Origin: Brevundimonas pondensis
Lineage (GTDB): Bacteria; Pseudomonadota; Alphaproteobacteria; Caulobacterales; Caulobacteraceae
Assembly (NCBI RefSeq): GCF_017487345.1
Contig: NZ_CP062006.1
Span: 2,982,001-3,046,000 of the forward strand
Reading direction: 5' to 3'
Length of the DNA: 64,000 bases
Shown: in pieces, positions 18,733 through 28,957 of the stretch
How positions within the stretch are numbered: the first letter of the stretch is position 1
Layout: the number at the start of each line of letters is the position of its first letter
Translations under genes and position numbers: made by a program
Notes under the pieces: generated by a model
What the model was told of the DNA's origin: nothing
Database searches by the model: none
The model's input: the letters and a program-made list of their open reading frames with translations, nothing else

Positions 18733-19629
18733 TCAAGCCTCGGAGATCGGATCGACGCGCGGGTCCGGGCCGTTGGTTACGACACGGTCGCGGTCGCCCA
18801 GATCCTTGACCACCTTGACGTCGGTGAAGCCCGCGGCCTCGAACAGGGCCTTGACCGCCGCGCCCTGATCCCAGCCGATCTCCACGGCGAAGACGCCTTC
18901 AGGACGCAGGATGCGGGCGATCTCGGGGGCCAGGTCACGATAGGGCTGCAGGCCATCCGGGCCGCCGTCCAGGGCCAGATGCGGGTCGTGCTCGCGCACC
19001 TCGGGGTCCAGGCCGGGAATATCGCCCGTCGGGATATAGGGCGGATTGGACACCACCAGGTCGAAGCTGTCGTCGGCGAAGCCCGCGGCCCAGTCAGTGC
19101 GGATGAAGGTGCAGCGCCCGTCCAGATCCAGGTTGGCGGCGTTTTCACGCGCCACGGCGATCGCCTCGGTCGAGATGTCGGTGCCGACGCCGCGCGCCCC
19201 GGCGCGCTCCATCAGGGTCGCCAGCAAGATGGCCCCCGAGCCGGTGCCCAGATCGACCATCTCGAAGGCGCGGTGCGGCGGGAAGGCGCGGACGATGACG
19301 TCCAGCAGGGTCTCGGTGTCCGGGCGCGGGCTGAGCACGTCGGGGGTGACGTTCAGCATAATCTTCCAGAAGCCCTTCTTGCCCAGGATGCGCGACACCG
19401 GTTCGCGCTTCAGACGCCGCTCGATCATGGCGTCCAGGACGGCGATCTTGTCGGCGTCGACGACGCGATAGGGATCGGTCAGGATGTCCACGCGCCCCGC
19501 GCCGGTCGAGGCCTCCAGCAGCAGGCGGGCGTCGATCGACGGGCTGTCGATGCCGGCTGCTTTCAGTCGGGCCTGAGCGCCTTTCCAGGCGGTCAGCAGG
19601 GTCGGGGCGGCGGGGACATTTTCGGACAT
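18733..19629 (-). CDS. prmC: Release-factor glutamine N5-methyltransferase PrmC
   Basis: 298 residues, start at MSENVPAAP. N-terminal helical domain, then a class I methyltransferase with SAM motif VDLGTGSGAILLA and the catalytic NPPY (VVSNPPYIP) that orients the Gln amide. Methylates the GGQ glutamine of RF1 and RF2. In relatives the gene follows prfA directly. Here an opposing BrkB-family gene lies between them, so prmC needs its own promoter in the 84 bases before its start or within that gene. Confidence 0.95.
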   Translation of the reverse strand: MSENVPAAPTLLTAWKGAQARLKAAGIDSPSIDARLLLEASTGAGRVDILTDPYRVVDADKIAVLDAMIERRLKREPVSRILGKKGFWKIMLNVTPDVLSPRPDTETLLDVIVRAFPPHRAFEMVDLGTGSGAILLATLMERAGARGVGTDISTEAIAVARENAANLDLDGRCTFIRTDWAAGFADDSFDLVVSNPPYIPTGDIPGLDPEVREHDPHLALDGGPDGLQPYRDLAPEIARILRPEGVFAVEIGWDQGAAVKALFEAAGFTDVKVVKDLGDRDRVVTNGPDPRVDPISEA

Positions 19630-19713
19630 GAAGGCTGATTGGCGATTGCCGCGCGGGAATTCAAGACGCAAGCGAACCGGGAACGGGCGGCGAGCGTGGC
19701 CGTTGTGGGACGG

Positions 19714-20955
19714 ATGGGGATGCAGAACCTTCTGAAACGGCCAACGCGACGGCGTGGAAACGGCGGCGCGCTCTGGCGCTATCTGGGCGCGGCGGCGGGC
19801 GGTCTGGCGGCCGGAGCCACGGCGGCGCACCTGCTCTATACTCAGGGCCATAAGTACGGCGTCGAACTGCGGCCCAAGCGGCCCGAGCCCCTGCCGCCGC
19901 GCGATCCCACGCCCGAGGACTATGAAGCCGAGGAGCCTGGCCGCGGACGGCTGGCGCAGCACCCGACCCATATCCCGCGCAAAGGCTGGATCGACATCGC
20001 CTGGCGCACCGGCATGGGTTATTTCGGCGACCGGGTCGGCTTCGTCGCCGGAGGCGTGACCTTCTTCATGCTGCTGGCCCTGTTCCCGACGCTCGGCGCC
20101 TTCGTCACCATCTACGGCCTGTTCGCCGACCCGGCCGACGCCTGGAACCAGCTCAGCTTCCTCTACGAGGTCCTGCCTTCGAACGTGGCCCAGTTCCTGG
20201 GGGCCGAGATGACCCGACTGGCGGGGGGTTCGACCGGCCAACTGACCTTCACCCTGGCCTGGACCCTGGCCCTGTCGCTGATGGCGGCCAACGGCGGGGT
20301 GAAGACCCTCTTCTACGGGCTGAACCTCGCCTATCACGAGGTCGAGCGGCGCAACATCCTCACCTACAACCTGCTGTGCATGGGGATCACCGTCTCGGGC
20401 CTTCTGGCGGTGCTGCTCAGTTCCGCCCTGGTGGTCGGCGTGCCGGTCGTCCTGTCCGTGTTCGGGCTGGAAGAGGAATGGGCCCATCTGGCGCCGCTGC
20501 GCTGGCCCCTGCTCTATCTCGGCTATGTCGCGGCCCTGGCCCTGATCTATCGCATCGGGCCGTGTCGGGCGCGGGCGCGCTGGCGCTGGCTGACGCCGGG
20601 CGCCCTGTTCGCCGCGGCCCTCAGCCTGCTGGTCTCCTTCCTGTTCAGCTGGTTCCTGAGCAATTTCGTCCGCACCGATTCCTACGGCCCGCTGGCGGCG
20701 GCCATGGGCTTCCTGCTGTGGACCTGGTTCTCGGTGCAGGTGATCCTGATGGGCGCGCGCCTTAACGCCGAGATCGAGCATCAGACCGCGATCGACACCA
20801 CCACTGGCGCGCCCCTGCCGATCGGCAAACGCGGCGCGGTGATGGCGGATTCTGTCGGCCCGCGCCGAGGCAATCCAGCGGCCCTGGCCTTCACCCTGAA
20901 ATACGCCGAGGCCCTGGGGGACCGGGTGCTGAAGCGGCGCGTCAGGCGGCGCTAG
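19714..20955 (+). CDS. YihY/BrkB family inner-membrane protein
   Basis: 413 residues. A ~100-residue hydrophilic N-terminal part with one possible membrane helix precedes the YihY/BrkB core of six membrane segments. Conserved motifs include DRVGFVAGGVTFFMLLALFPTLGAF and SYGPLAAAMGFLLWTWFSVQVILMGARLNAE, which are strongly typical. The family was once called RNase BN; the current view is an integral membrane protein of unclear transport role. The start is uncertain: ATGs at 19714 and 19720 both lack a good Shine-Dalgarno. Stops four bases before the end of prfA on the other strand. Confidence 0.9.
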   Translation: MGMQNLLKRPTRRRGNGGALWRYLGAAAGGLAAGATAAHLLYTQGHKYGVELRPKRPEPLPPRDPTPEDYEAEEPGRGRLAQHPTHIPRKGWIDIAWRTGMGYFGDRVGFVAGGVTFFMLLALFPTLGAFVTIYGLFADPADAWNQLSFLYEVLPSNVAQFLGAEMTRLAGGSTGQLTFTLAWTLALSLMAANGGVKTLFYGLNLAYHEVERRNILTYNLLCMGITVSGLLAVLLSSALVVGVPVVLSVFGLEEEWAHLAPLRWPLLYLGYVAALALIYRIGPCRARARWRWLTPGALFAAALSLLVSFLFSWFLSNFVRTDSYGPLAAAMGFLLWTWFSVQVILMGARLNAEIEHQTAIDTTTGAPLPIGKRGAVMADSVGPRRGNPAALAFTLKYAEALGDRVLKRRVRRR

Positions 20956-20959
20956 CCCC

Positions 20960-22027
20960 TCAGCCGAACTCGGCTTCCAGATCAGCCAGGCGGGCGGCCT
21001 GATCCTCGGCGATCAGGGCGTTCAGCAGGGGATCGATGTCGCCTTCCATGATCTGCGGCAGGCTGTGCAGGGTCAGGTTGATGCGGTGATCGCTGACCCG
21101 GCCTTGCGGATAGTTATAGGTGCGTATGCGCTCCGATCTGTCGCCAGAACCGACCTGCGACTTGCGCGCGTCGGAACGGGCCGCGTCCTTCATCTGACGC
21201 TGCATGTCATAGAGACGCACGCGCAGGTTCTTCATCGCCTTGTCGCGGTTGACGTGCTGCGACTTCTCCGACGAGGTCACCACGATCCCCGTCGGGAAGT
21301 GGGTGATGCGCACCGCCGAATCGGTCTTGTTGACGTGCTGCCCACCCGAGCCCGAGGCGCGGAAGGTGTCGATGCGGATGTCCTTGTCATGGATCTCGAT
21401 CTCGACGTCCTCGACCTCGGGCAGGACGGCGACGGTTGCCGCCGAGGTGTGGATGCGGCCCTGGGTCTCGGTCGCCGGGACGCGCTGGACGCGGTGGACG
21501 CCGCTCTCGAACTTCAGACGCCCGAACACGCCCTCGCCGGTGACGGTGGCGATGATTTCCTTGTAACCGCCGGCCTCGCCCTCGGTGGCGCTGTCAACCT
21601 CGACCCGCCAGCCGCGCGAGGAGGCGTAACGCGAATACATGCGGAACAGGTCGCCAGCGAAGATGGCGGCCTCGTCCCCGCCGGTGCCGGCGCGCACTTC
21701 CAGCACGGCCGAGGCGTTTTCATCGGCGTCGCGCGGCGCCAGCAGCAGGGCGACCTCGCGCTCCAGCTCCGGCAGGCGTGCGTTCAGGGTCTCCAGCTCA
21801 TCGGCGGCCATGGCGGCCATTTCGGGATCCGAGGCCATGGCCTGCAGGTCCTCGACCTCGGCGCGGGCGCGGGCCAGGGTCTGCACGGCGTCGGCCACCG
21901 GCTTCATCTCGGCGTGTTCCTTGGACAGGCGCACGATCTCGGCGCCGTCCGAAGCCGCGCCCATGCGGGCCTCCACCTGATGGAAGCGGTCGAGCACCTG
22001 ATCGAGCCGGGCCTGAGGCAGTCGCAA
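20960..22027 (-). CDS. prfA: Peptide chain release factor 1
   Basis: 355 residues. Contains the stop-codon recognition element PAT ([17 protein letters not shown]) that defines RF1, reading UAA and UAG, and the catalytic GGQ in [16 protein letters not shown] near residue 227. Starts with TTG ([12 protein letters not shown]), supported by AAAGGAC seven bases upstream and by the expected protein length; no ATG fits. Its Gln is the substrate of PrmC encoded nearby on the same strand. Confidence 0.96.
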   Translation of the reverse strand: MRLPQARLDQVLDRFHQVEARMGAASDGAEIVRLSKEHAEMKPVADAVQTLARARAEVEDLQAMASDPEMAAMAADELETLNARLPELEREVALLLAPRDADENASAVLEVRAGTGGDEAAIFAGDLFRMYSRYASSRGWRVEVDSATEGEAGGYKEIIATVTGEGVFGRLKFESGVHRVQRVPATETQGRIHTSAATVAVLPEVEDVEIEIHDKDIRIDTFRASGSGGQHVNKTDSAVRITHFPTGIVVTSSEKSQHVNRDKAMKNLRVRLYDMQRQMKDAARSDARKSQVGSGDRSERIRTYNYPQGRVSDHRINLTLHSLPQIMEGDIDPLLNALIAEDQAARLADLEAEFG

Positions 22028-22214
22028 GGGAGCGTCCTTTGAAGGAAAAATCGAGCGCGGAGCCTTACCCGCCGGGCCGCCTCCTGTCGATGAAAAGGCC
22101 CGAACACGCGCAGATGGAGCGATTGTGAACAGTCGTCACAAGCCCGTCAGGGCGGTTTCTTCGCACCTGCAAACACCCTAGCTCCACCTGGGCTGAAACT
22201 GACAGGAGACAGGC

Positions 22215-22823
22215 ATGTTCGATGGAAACGCGGATTCGACCGGAAGCGCAGACGCCAATGTGGCGCGGCTGTGCGCCCTCTACGACGGGCTGCTGGAGGC
22301 CCCGGACGCGACCGTTTCCGCCGAGGCCGAGACCGAGCTGAAGGCCCTGGCCAAGATATTTGACCTGGACGCCGAACGCCCCGCCGCGGAGCTGTGGCCC
22401 TATCTGCGCGCCGTCCTGGTGCGTCAGGCGCCGACTGAAACCTCGGCCGTCGCGACACAGGTCGAGCCCCTGACCGTGCTGCTGGTCGAGGACGACGCCG
22501 AGGCCGCCGCCGCCCTGACCGAGGCGCTGGACGCCGCCGGACACCGGATCGTCGGCCCCTTCCACAGCGCCGAAGCGGCCGAAGCGGCGACCGCCCTGCA
22601 TCCCATCGACGCGGCCCTGCTGGATATCAACCTGTCGGGCGACGCCACTGGCGTCGATCTGGCCCGCAGCCTGAAGGCGCGTTGGGGGACCCCGGTCATC
22701 TTCCTGTCGGGCGACGTCAGCGCCGCCGCCGCCAACGCCGAACTGGCCGCCGCCATGGTGATCAAACCCTATACCGGCCGCGACGTGCTGGACGCCCTGG
22801 CGCGGCTCGAGCCGGCCGTCTGA
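22215..22823 (+). CDS. Single-domain response regulator with uncharacterised N-terminal region
   Basis: 202 residues. The C-terminal ~120 residues form a receiver: acidic pair in LLVEDDAEA, phosphoacceptor Asp ~136 in LLDINLSG, Ser in FLSGD and Lys in VIKPYTG. The N-terminal ~85 residues are Ala/Glu-rich and helical (ANVARLCALYDGLLEAPD) and not recognised. No DNA-binding or enzymatic output domain follows. AGGAGAC lies just before the ATG. It may be a phosphotransfer or scaffold component of a larger relay. Confidence 0.85.
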   Translation: MFDGNADSTGSADANVARLCALYDGLLEAPDATVSAEAETELKALAKIFDLDAERPAAELWPYLRAVLVRQAPTETSAVATQVEPLTVLLVEDDAEAAAALTEALDAAGHRIVGPFHSAEAAEAATALHPIDAALLDINLSGDATGVDLARSLKARWGTPVIFLSGDVSAAAANAELAAAMVIKPYTGRDVLDALARLEPAV

Positions 22824-22882
22824 TCCGCCATTGCCAAGTCAGTCGCGCAGTGCGCCTGATGCAGGGCGAGGCTGAGGGCTGA

Positions 22883-23665
22883 ATGGACACTTTTCTCCTG
22901 TTCCTGCTGGTGGGCGTCCTGGCCCAGGCGGTCGATGGCGCCCTGGGCATGGCCTATGGCGTCATCTCGTCCTCGGTGCTGCTGGCCTTCGGCGTGCCGC
23001 CGGCCACGGCCTCGGCCAGCGTCCACGCGGCCGAGGTCTTCACCACCGCCGCCTCGGCCGGCAGCCATGCCTGGCACAGGAATGTCGAGTGGCGGCTGTT
23101 CCTGCCCCTGGCCATTGCGGGCGTGATCGGCGGGGTTCTGGGCGCCTATGTCCTGACGGGGATCGACGGGGCGATGATCAAGCCCTTCATCGTCGGCTAT
23201 CTGGCCCTGATCGGCGTATGGATCCTGTGGCGGGCCGGGCATGACATCCCGCATCGCCACCTCCCCGCCTGGATCACCGCCCCCATCGGTGTGGTCGGCG
23301 GCTTCCTCGACGCTGTCGGCGGCGGCGGCTGGGGGCCGACCGTATCCTCGACCATGGTCGGCGCCGGCCATGACCCGCGCAAGGCCATCGGCACGGTCAA
23401 CACGGCGGAGTTCTTCCTGACGGTCGCCATTTCAGCCACCTTCGTCTGGGCCCTGGTGACAGGGCACTGGGAAGAGGCCGGGGCGCTGGAGAACCACTTC
23501 GCCGCCGTCGCCGGACTGGTGGTCGGCGGCCTGATCGCCGCGCCCTTCGCCGGACTGATCGTCAAGAAGGTGCCGCGCAAGGTTCTGGCCTATGCCGTCG
23601 GCTTCCTGCTGCTGTTCCTGGCGGCCTTCCAGGGCGCACAACTGGCCGGGCTGATCGGCAGATAG
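22883..23665 (+). CDS. TauE/SafE (TSUP) family membrane exporter
   Basis: 260 residues with about eight hydrophobic segments arranged as two related halves: VDGALGMAYGVISSSVLLAFGV in the first and GFLDAVGGGGWGPTVSSTMVG in the second, the paired Gly-rich motifs of the TSUP family. Members move sulfite, sulfonates or other organic anions across the inner membrane. No sulfur-metabolism gene is adjacent, so the substrate is open. Converges with the GST gene six bases away. Confidence 0.9.
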   Translation: MDTFLLFLLVGVLAQAVDGALGMAYGVISSSVLLAFGVPPATASASVHAAEVFTTAASAGSHAWHRNVEWRLFLPLAIAGVIGGVLGAYVLTGIDGAMIKPFIVGYLALIGVWILWRAGHDIPHRHLPAWITAPIGVVGGFLDAVGGGGWGPTVSSTMVGAGHDPRKAIGTVNTAEFFLTVAISATFVWALVTGHWEEAGALENHFAAVAGLVVGGLIAAPFAGLIVKKVPRKVLAYAVGFLLLFLAAFQGAQLAGLIGR

Positions 23666-23671
23666 CCTCCG

Positions 23672-24268
23672 TCAGACCGGCGCGGTGGCCTGGAAGCTGG
23701 GCCGCTGTTCCAGCACGGCCTGCAGGGCGGCCAGGTTCGGACGACCCGCCTTCCAGTCATAGTCGGGGTGGCGGAAGCTGATCCAGCTGACCGCGATCCC
23801 GGCGCTCAACACGCCCATGTTGAAATCCTCGGCGTCGGGCGCGGCGGCCTCCAGAGCGTCCAGCGCACGGCCCATGTTGAAGGTCCAGCGCTCCATCCAG
23901 GACGGCGAGCGTTCCTGCTCAGGGCGGCGCTTCTCGAGCACCAGCTTAACCCCCATCTCCAGCGTGGCGTTGGCCAGGGTTTCCAGACGTTTGACGCGCA
24001 GGCGCTCTGGCCCCTCGGCGGGCAGCAGGCGCGGGCCGGAGCCGATGACGTCGAGATACTCGGCGATGACCGGGCTGTCGGTCAGCGGCAGGCCGTCCTC
24101 CGCGATCAGGGTCGGCACCTGGACCACCGGATTGGTGGCCAGCAGTTCCGGCGCATTGGCGTAGGGATCGACCGCGATCTCCTCGATACGATCGGACAGC
24201 CCCTTCTCGCGGGCGACGATGCGAACCTTGCGCGCGAAGGGCGACGGGGTGGTGATGTAGAGTTTCAT
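23672..24268 (-). CDS. Glutathione S-transferase family protein
   Basis: 198 residues. N-terminal thioredoxin-like domain with KLYITTPSPFARKVRIVAREKG (the Ser/Thr near residue 7-9 would contact glutathione) and the cis-Pro/ESxxI-like block VPTLIAEDGLPLTDSPVIAEYLD. An all-helical C-terminal domain follows. Starts at ATG 24268, two bases after the stop of ispG; a GTG at 24274 overlapping that stop is possible. Likely translationally coupled to ispG. The specific substrate is unknown. Confidence 0.9.
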   Translation of the reverse strand: MKLYITTPSPFARKVRIVAREKGLSDRIEEIAVDPYANAPELLATNPVVQVPTLIAEDGLPLTDSPVIAEYLDVIGSGPRLLPAEGPERLRVKRLETLANATLEMGVKLVLEKRRPEQERSPSWMERWTFNMGRALDALEAAAPDAEDFNMGVLSAGIAVSWISFRHPDYDWKAGRPNLAALQAVLEQRPSFQATAPV

Positions 24269-24270
24269 GT

Positions 24271-25404
24271 TCACTCAGCGGCCTTGCGGGCGGCGTCCAG
24301 TTCGGCGGCCTTGGCTTCGACCTGGGCGACGATCTCGTCGATCATGCCGTCATTGGCCTGCTTGTGGGCGATCTTGCCGTTCAGATACAGCATGCCCGAA
24401 CCCGCCCCGCCGCCGGTGAAGCCGACGTCGGTATAGAGGGCCTCCCCCGGTCCGTTGACGACGCAGCCGATGATCGACAGCGACATGGCCGTCGAGACGT
24501 GGGCCAGCTTCTCTTCCAGGATCGCCACCGTCTCGATGACGTTGAAGCCCTGACGCGCACAGGACGGGCAGGCGATGATGTTCACCCCCCGGTGACGCAG
24601 GCCCAGCGACTTCAGGATGTCGAAGCCGACCTTGATCTCTTCCACCGGGTCGGCGGCCAGGGAGACGCGGATGGTGTCGCCGATGCCCGCCCACAGCATG
24701 TTGCCCATGCCGATGGCCGACTTGATGGTGCCGGTGCGCAGGGGACCGGCCTCGGTCACGCCCAGGTGCAGCGGGCAGTCGATGGCCTCGGCCAGTTGCT
24801 GATAGGCGGCGACCGTCAGGAAGGGGTCGGACGCCTTCACCGAGATCTTGAACTCGTGGAAGTCCAGGTCCTGCAGGATGCGGGCGTGGTTCAGCGCGCT
24901 CTCGACCATGGCGTCGGGACAGGGCTCGCCATATTTTTCCAACAATTCCTTCTCCAGCGACCCGGCGTTGACGCCGATGCGCATGGAGCAGCCGTAGTCG
25001 CGGGCGGCCTGAACGACCTCCTTCACCCGGTCCATCGAGCCGATGTTGCCGGGGTTGATGCGCAGGCAGGCGGCGCCCGCCTGGGCCGCCTCGATGCCGC
25101 GCTTGTAGTGGAAGTGGATGTCGGCCACGAGCGGCACGCGGGCCTCGCGCGCGATGGTCTTGAAGGCGGCCGTAGACTCCACGTCCGGGCAGGAGACGCG
25201 GACGATGTCGGCCCCCGCCTCTTCCAGCTGACGGATCTGCTCCAGCGTCGCCGCCGCGTCGGTCGTCGGCGTATTGGTCATCGACTGGACGCTGATCGGG
25301 GCGTCGCCGCCGACCGGCACGGAACCGACCATGATCTGGCGGCTCTTGCGGCGCTCGATGTGGCGCCAGGGACGAATGTGGCCGAGTTCGGAATGGTCGC
25401 TCAT
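24271..25404 (-). CDS. ispG: 4-hydroxy-3-methylbut-2-en-1-yl diphosphate synthase IspG
   Basis: 377 residues. N-terminal TIM-barrel ([32 protein letters not shown]) and C-terminal iron-sulfur domain whose cluster ligands are visible: CPSC near residue 280, a third Cys in [12 protein letters not shown] near 313, and the adjacent Glu. Performs the reductive ring-opening of the cyclic diphosphate in the non-mevalonate isoprenoid pathway. Follows rodZ by about 65 bases on the same strand. Confidence 0.97.
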   Translation of the reverse strand: MSDHSELGHIRPWRHIERRKSRQIMVGSVPVGGDAPISVQSMTNTPTTDAAATLEQIRQLEEAGADIVRVSCPDVESTAAFKTIAREARVPLVADIHFHYKRGIEAAQAGAACLRINPGNIGSMDRVKEVVQAARDYGCSMRIGVNAGSLEKELLEKYGEPCPDAMVESALNHARILQDLDFHEFKISVKASDPFLTVAAYQQLAEAIDCPLHLGVTEAGPLRTGTIKSAIGMGNMLWAGIGDTIRVSLAADPVEEIKVGFDILKSLGLRHRGVNIIACPSCARQGFNVIETVAILEEKLAHVSTAMSLSIIGCVVNGPGEALYTDVGFTGGGAGSGMLYLNGKIAHKQANDGMIDEIVAQVEAKAAELDAARKAAE

Positions 25405-25468
25405 GTCGCGCGGAACATAGGCGAGGAACGACGGCAAAACCACGACATCAGTCGCGAACCACGACGAT

Positions 25469-26533
25469 TCATCCCGTGGGAGGGGTCGCTGGGACTACGG
25501 CGGCGGGCGGCGGCGCGGCGGCAAGGGCGGCCGCGGCCTGGGCGGCGCGGGCGCGGGCCTGGGCTTCCGCAGCAGCGGCGGCGCGGGCCTCGGACTGACG
25601 GGCTTCGGCCTGGGCCCGATTGTTGAGCGTCCCGAGCGGGGACTGCGGTGCAGGCAGGGCGCCGCTGTGCTCGCCGTTCAGATAGACGTCGAAGGCCGTC
25701 GGGTCCGAGACATCGATGGTAGCGGCGAGGCCGGGCGGCGCGCGCCAGGCCTCGCCCGCCGCCAGCTGGCGCGCGAACAGAATACGGCCGTCGCCCTGAC
25801 GAACCACCAGGGTGGCGGGCTTTCTGGCCTGCAGGATAACCTGAGAGGCCGTGGCCGAGGCGCCATAGACGGCGCCGCGCGGGTTGAAGGCGGCCTGGAC
25901 CGGCGGCGCGGGCGACGCCGCCACTGCATTGGGATCGTCGGGATCGATCCCTGTGAGCTGTGTTTCCAGACCCGGCGTGATGTAGAGGGCCGGGGTCGTC
26001 TGATCCGGCGGCGCGGCGCGCGGCGCCCCGAGATAGAGGGCGCGCTCGACCTCGGAATCCGCCTCCTTGGCCCAGTTCTTGGGCACGGCGACCAGATCGG
26101 AAGGGTGCGGCGGCTCGATGCGGACCACGCGCTGGAAAACATTCCAACCGACCACGGCCACGATCAACACGCCTAGCGCCGCCAGGATCTTGGGCGAGGC
26201 GCGCCAGCTCTGTTGCTCCTGAACCTCGGTCCCCGTCGGCGCCTGGAGCGGCACCGCCGCCTCGGGAAACTCCTGCTTGAACCGTTCGACGGCGGTGAGT
26301 TCGTCCAGACCGAGCGCGCCGGCATAGGCGCGGACATAGCCCATGGAGAAGATGCGCGACGGCAGGACGGCATATTCCCCCTGCTCCAGGGCCGTCAGAT
26401 AGCGCGGATGCACCCGCGTCATGGTCGACAGCTGAGCCATGGAGCGCCCCGAGGCGAGACGGGCCGCGCGCAGGGCCTCGCCCAGCGTCTCGGCGTCCTC
26501 GAGGGACGGCGCGTCCTGCCGATCCTGATCCAT
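25469..26533 (-). CDS. rodZ: RodZ-like cell-shape protein (HTH, membrane helix, DUF4115)
   Basis: 354 residues. Cytoplasmic Cro-type helix-turn-helix (~17-85: [31 protein letters not shown]), one membrane helix (~116-133), a Pro-rich periplasmic linker, a DUF4115-type beta domain (~225-300: [18 protein letters not shown]), and a low-complexity Ala-rich tail of ~65 residues. In rod-shaped bacteria RodZ couples MreB filaments to the wall-synthesis complex. The rodZ-ispG order is common. The Ala-rich tail probably varies between strains. Confidence 0.9.
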   Translation of the reverse strand: MDQDRQDAPSLEDAETLGEALRAARLASGRSMAQLSTMTRVHPRYLTALEQGEYAVLPSRIFSMGYVRAYAGALGLDELTAVERFKQEFPEAAVPLQAPTGTEVQEQQSWRASPKILAALGVLIVAVVGWNVFQRVVRIEPPHPSDLVAVPKNWAKEADSEVERALYLGAPRAAPPDQTTPALYITPGLETQLTGIDPDDPNAVAASPAPPVQAAFNPRGAVYGASATASQVILQARKPATLVVRQGDGRILFARQLAAGEAWRAPPGLAATIDVSDPTAFDVYLNGEHSGALPAPQSPLGTLNNRAQAEARQSEARAAAAAEAQARARAAQAAAALAAAPPPAAVVPATPPTG

Positions 26534-26636
26534 GCGGGGTTCCGTTGGTGCGGACGCGAAGGCGCCCCGCCCCTCGCTTAGACGACGCGCTTGATGCGGG
26601 CAACGCGGGAAAAGCGGCCTCGCTTCAGTCTGTGGC

Positions 26637-28904
26637 TCAGACGATGACGTTCAGCTTGCGCGCCAGGGACTCGATCTCGCCGCGCACCGATCCGGCCGAG
26701 GAGCCGAGCAGGACCGCCATGCCGCGCCGGGCGGCCGACAGGTCTGCCGACAGGATCATCCGCTTGACCGGCCCTACCCCGCCCGCCGGGGCCGACAAGC
26801 GAGTATAACCCAGGGTGATCAGGGCGAAGGCCTCCAGCGGACGACCGGCCAGTTCGCCGCAGACCGAGACCGGGGTGGCGCTGTCGGCGCACTTCTGCTG
26901 GATCTCGGCCAGGGCGCGCAAAGCCGGCGGCGACAGGGGGTCGTAACGGTCCGAGACCAGGGGATTGGTCCGGTCGGCGGCGAACATGTACTGCAACAGA
27001 TCGTTGGTGCCGATCGAAACGAAATCGGTCAGGGGCAGTAGGGCGTCGAGGTGCCACAGCAGGCTGGGGCACTCGATCATCGCCCCGACGCGCAGCAGGG
27101 ACGGCAAGGGCCGCCCGCGCCGCCGCGCCCAGTCGCACTCGACATCGACCATTTCGCGGGCGGCGCGGAACTCGTCCACCGTGGCGATCATGGGGAACAT
27201 GACGCGCAGCTCGCGCCCGGCGGCGGCGGCCAGAAGCGCGCGCACCTGCATCCGCAGCAGGGCCGGTCGGTCCAGACCCAGACGGATGGCGCGACGCCCC
27301 AGGGCCGGGTTCTCTTCGCGCTCGTTGTCCAGATAGGGCAGAACCTTGTCGCCGCCGATATCAAGGGTGCGGAAGGTGACGGGCCGATCGCCCGCCGCGT
27401 CCAGCACCAGCTTGTAGAGCGCCGTCTGGGCGTCCAGACGCGGCAGCTCGTCCGAGACCATGAACTGGAACTCGGTGCGGAACAGGCCGATGCCCTCAGC
27501 CCCCGTCGCGTCCAGGTTTTCCAGATCGACGGCCAGCCCGGCGTTGGTCAGGACCGTGATGCGGGCGCCGTCCTTCGTGACCGCAGGCGTGTCGCGCAGC
27601 AGGTCGAACTCAGCCCGGCGCTGCTCGCGCACGGCCATGCGGGTCTGGACCGCCGCCAGCATGTCGGGACGGGGGCGCAGGTAGGCTTCGCCCGTCTCGC
27701 CGTCGACGATGACCTGATCACCTTCGGACAGGCGGTCGCGCAGCCCCTGCAGACGGCCGACGCAGGGAATTTGCAGGGCGCGGGCGACGATGGCGGCGTG
27801 GCTGGCGGCCGAGCCTTCTTCCAGCAGCAGGCCCCGCAGCTTGTGGCGCGGATATTCCAGCAGGTCGGCGGGGCCGAGGTTTCTGGCCACCAGAATGGCG
27901 TCGTCAGGCAGATCGCGCTGGCCGGGATTGTCCCCCGCCAGCACCCGCAGCAGGCGGTTGGCCAGGTCCTCGAAGTCGTGCAGCCGCTCGCGGATATAGG
28001 GGTCGCGGGCCTTGGCGAAGCGGGCGCGGTGCTCGTTGCGCACCCGATCCACGGCGGCCTCGGCGGTCAGGCCCGAGCGCACCGCCTCCTCCAGCGACCG
28101 GTTCCAGCCCCGGTCGTCGGCGAACATGCGATAGGTTTCCAGAACCTCGAACGAGGCGCCGCCCAGCTTGCTCTGGCCGCCTTCCAGCATGTCGTCGATG
28201 CCGGCCTTCAGCGCCGCCAGGGCCGCGGCCAGACGCTTTTCCTCGGCGACCGGGTCGTCGGACAGCAGTTGCTCGGGGGCCAGGGGCGCCTCGTGCTGGA
28301 CCACCACACCATAGGCCAGGCCTTCGGCGAACTTCTGCCCCTTCAGCCGTTCCGGGCGATGAGGAGCGACCTCGACGTCGCGCAGCTCGTCCTGGGCCAG
28401 AAGCTCGCCCGAGGCGACCGTCTCGGCCAGGACCATGGCGATGGTCTGGATGTCCTCGACCTCTTCCTCGTCATAGCGACGGGCGGCGCGGTTCTGGACG
28501 ACCAGAACCCCGATGGCCCGGCCGCCGCGCAGCAGGGGCGCGCCGAGGAAGGCGTGGAAAGGGTCTTCGCCTGTTTCCGGACGATAGGAGAAGCTGGGGT
28601 GGGACGGGGCGTCCGACAGGCTGATCGGCTGGGCCAGCCGGGCCACCTCGCCGACCAGACCCTCGCCAGGGCGCAGACGGGTGTTGTGAACGGCCTCAGG
28701 ATTCAGGCCCTGGGTGGCGAACAGCTCCAGCTCGCCCGAGGCGCGGCGCAGATAGATGGAGCAGACCTCGGCGACCATCGACTGGGCGATGGTGCGCACC
28801 ACCATGTCCAGCCGATCCTGCGCCGGGCCGCCGCCGGCCATGGCTTCGCGGATCTGGCGCAGGAGGTTGCGAGGCCCCCTCGTCGTCAATCCGCCCTTCA
28901 CCAT
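26637..28904 (-). CDS. ptsP: Phosphoenolpyruvate-protein phosphotransferase PtsP (nitrogen PTS enzyme I)
   Basis: 755 residues. N-terminal GAF domain (~20-165), then enzyme I modules: HPr-interacting helical region, swivelling phosphohistidine domain with ASHAAIVARAL (active His ~368), and PEP-binding TIM barrel with TGAEGIGLFRTEFQFM, GTNDLLQYMFAADRTN and the active-site Cys in VCGELAGRP (~680). The GAF domain separates it from sugar-PTS enzyme I. It starts the phosphate relay to HPr(Ntr) and EIIA(Ntr), which senses glutamine/nitrogen state and influences (p)ppGpp in Caulobacter. Follows lysC on the same strand. Confidence 0.96.
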   Translation of the reverse strand: MVKGGLTTRGPRNLLRQIREAMAGGGPAQDRLDMVVRTIAQSMVAEVCSIYLRRASGELELFATQGLNPEAVHNTRLRPGEGLVGEVARLAQPISLSDAPSHPSFSYRPETGEDPFHAFLGAPLLRGGRAIGVLVVQNRAARRYDEEEVEDIQTIAMVLAETVASGELLAQDELRDVEVAPHRPERLKGQKFAEGLAYGVVVQHEAPLAPEQLLSDDPVAEEKRLAAALAALKAGIDDMLEGGQSKLGGASFEVLETYRMFADDRGWNRSLEEAVRSGLTAEAAVDRVRNEHRARFAKARDPYIRERLHDFEDLANRLLRVLAGDNPGQRDLPDDAILVARNLGPADLLEYPRHKLRGLLLEEGSAASHAAIVARALQIPCVGRLQGLRDRLSEGDQVIVDGETGEAYLRPRPDMLAAVQTRMAVREQRRAEFDLLRDTPAVTKDGARITVLTNAGLAVDLENLDATGAEGIGLFRTEFQFMVSDELPRLDAQTALYKLVLDAAGDRPVTFRTLDIGGDKVLPYLDNEREENPALGRRAIRLGLDRPALLRMQVRALLAAAAGRELRVMFPMIATVDEFRAAREMVDVECDWARRRGRPLPSLLRVGAMIECPSLLWHLDALLPLTDFVSIGTNDLLQYMFAADRTNPLVSDRYDPLSPPALRALAEIQQKCADSATPVSVCGELAGRPLEAFALITLGYTRLSAPAGGVGPVKRMILSADLSAARRGMAVLLGSSAGSVRGEIESLARKLNVIV

Positions 28905-28957
28905 GTCGCCTCCCGCCTTGCCGCCCTTCGATCAGATAGGGCGGCGTTGCTGTTTTC

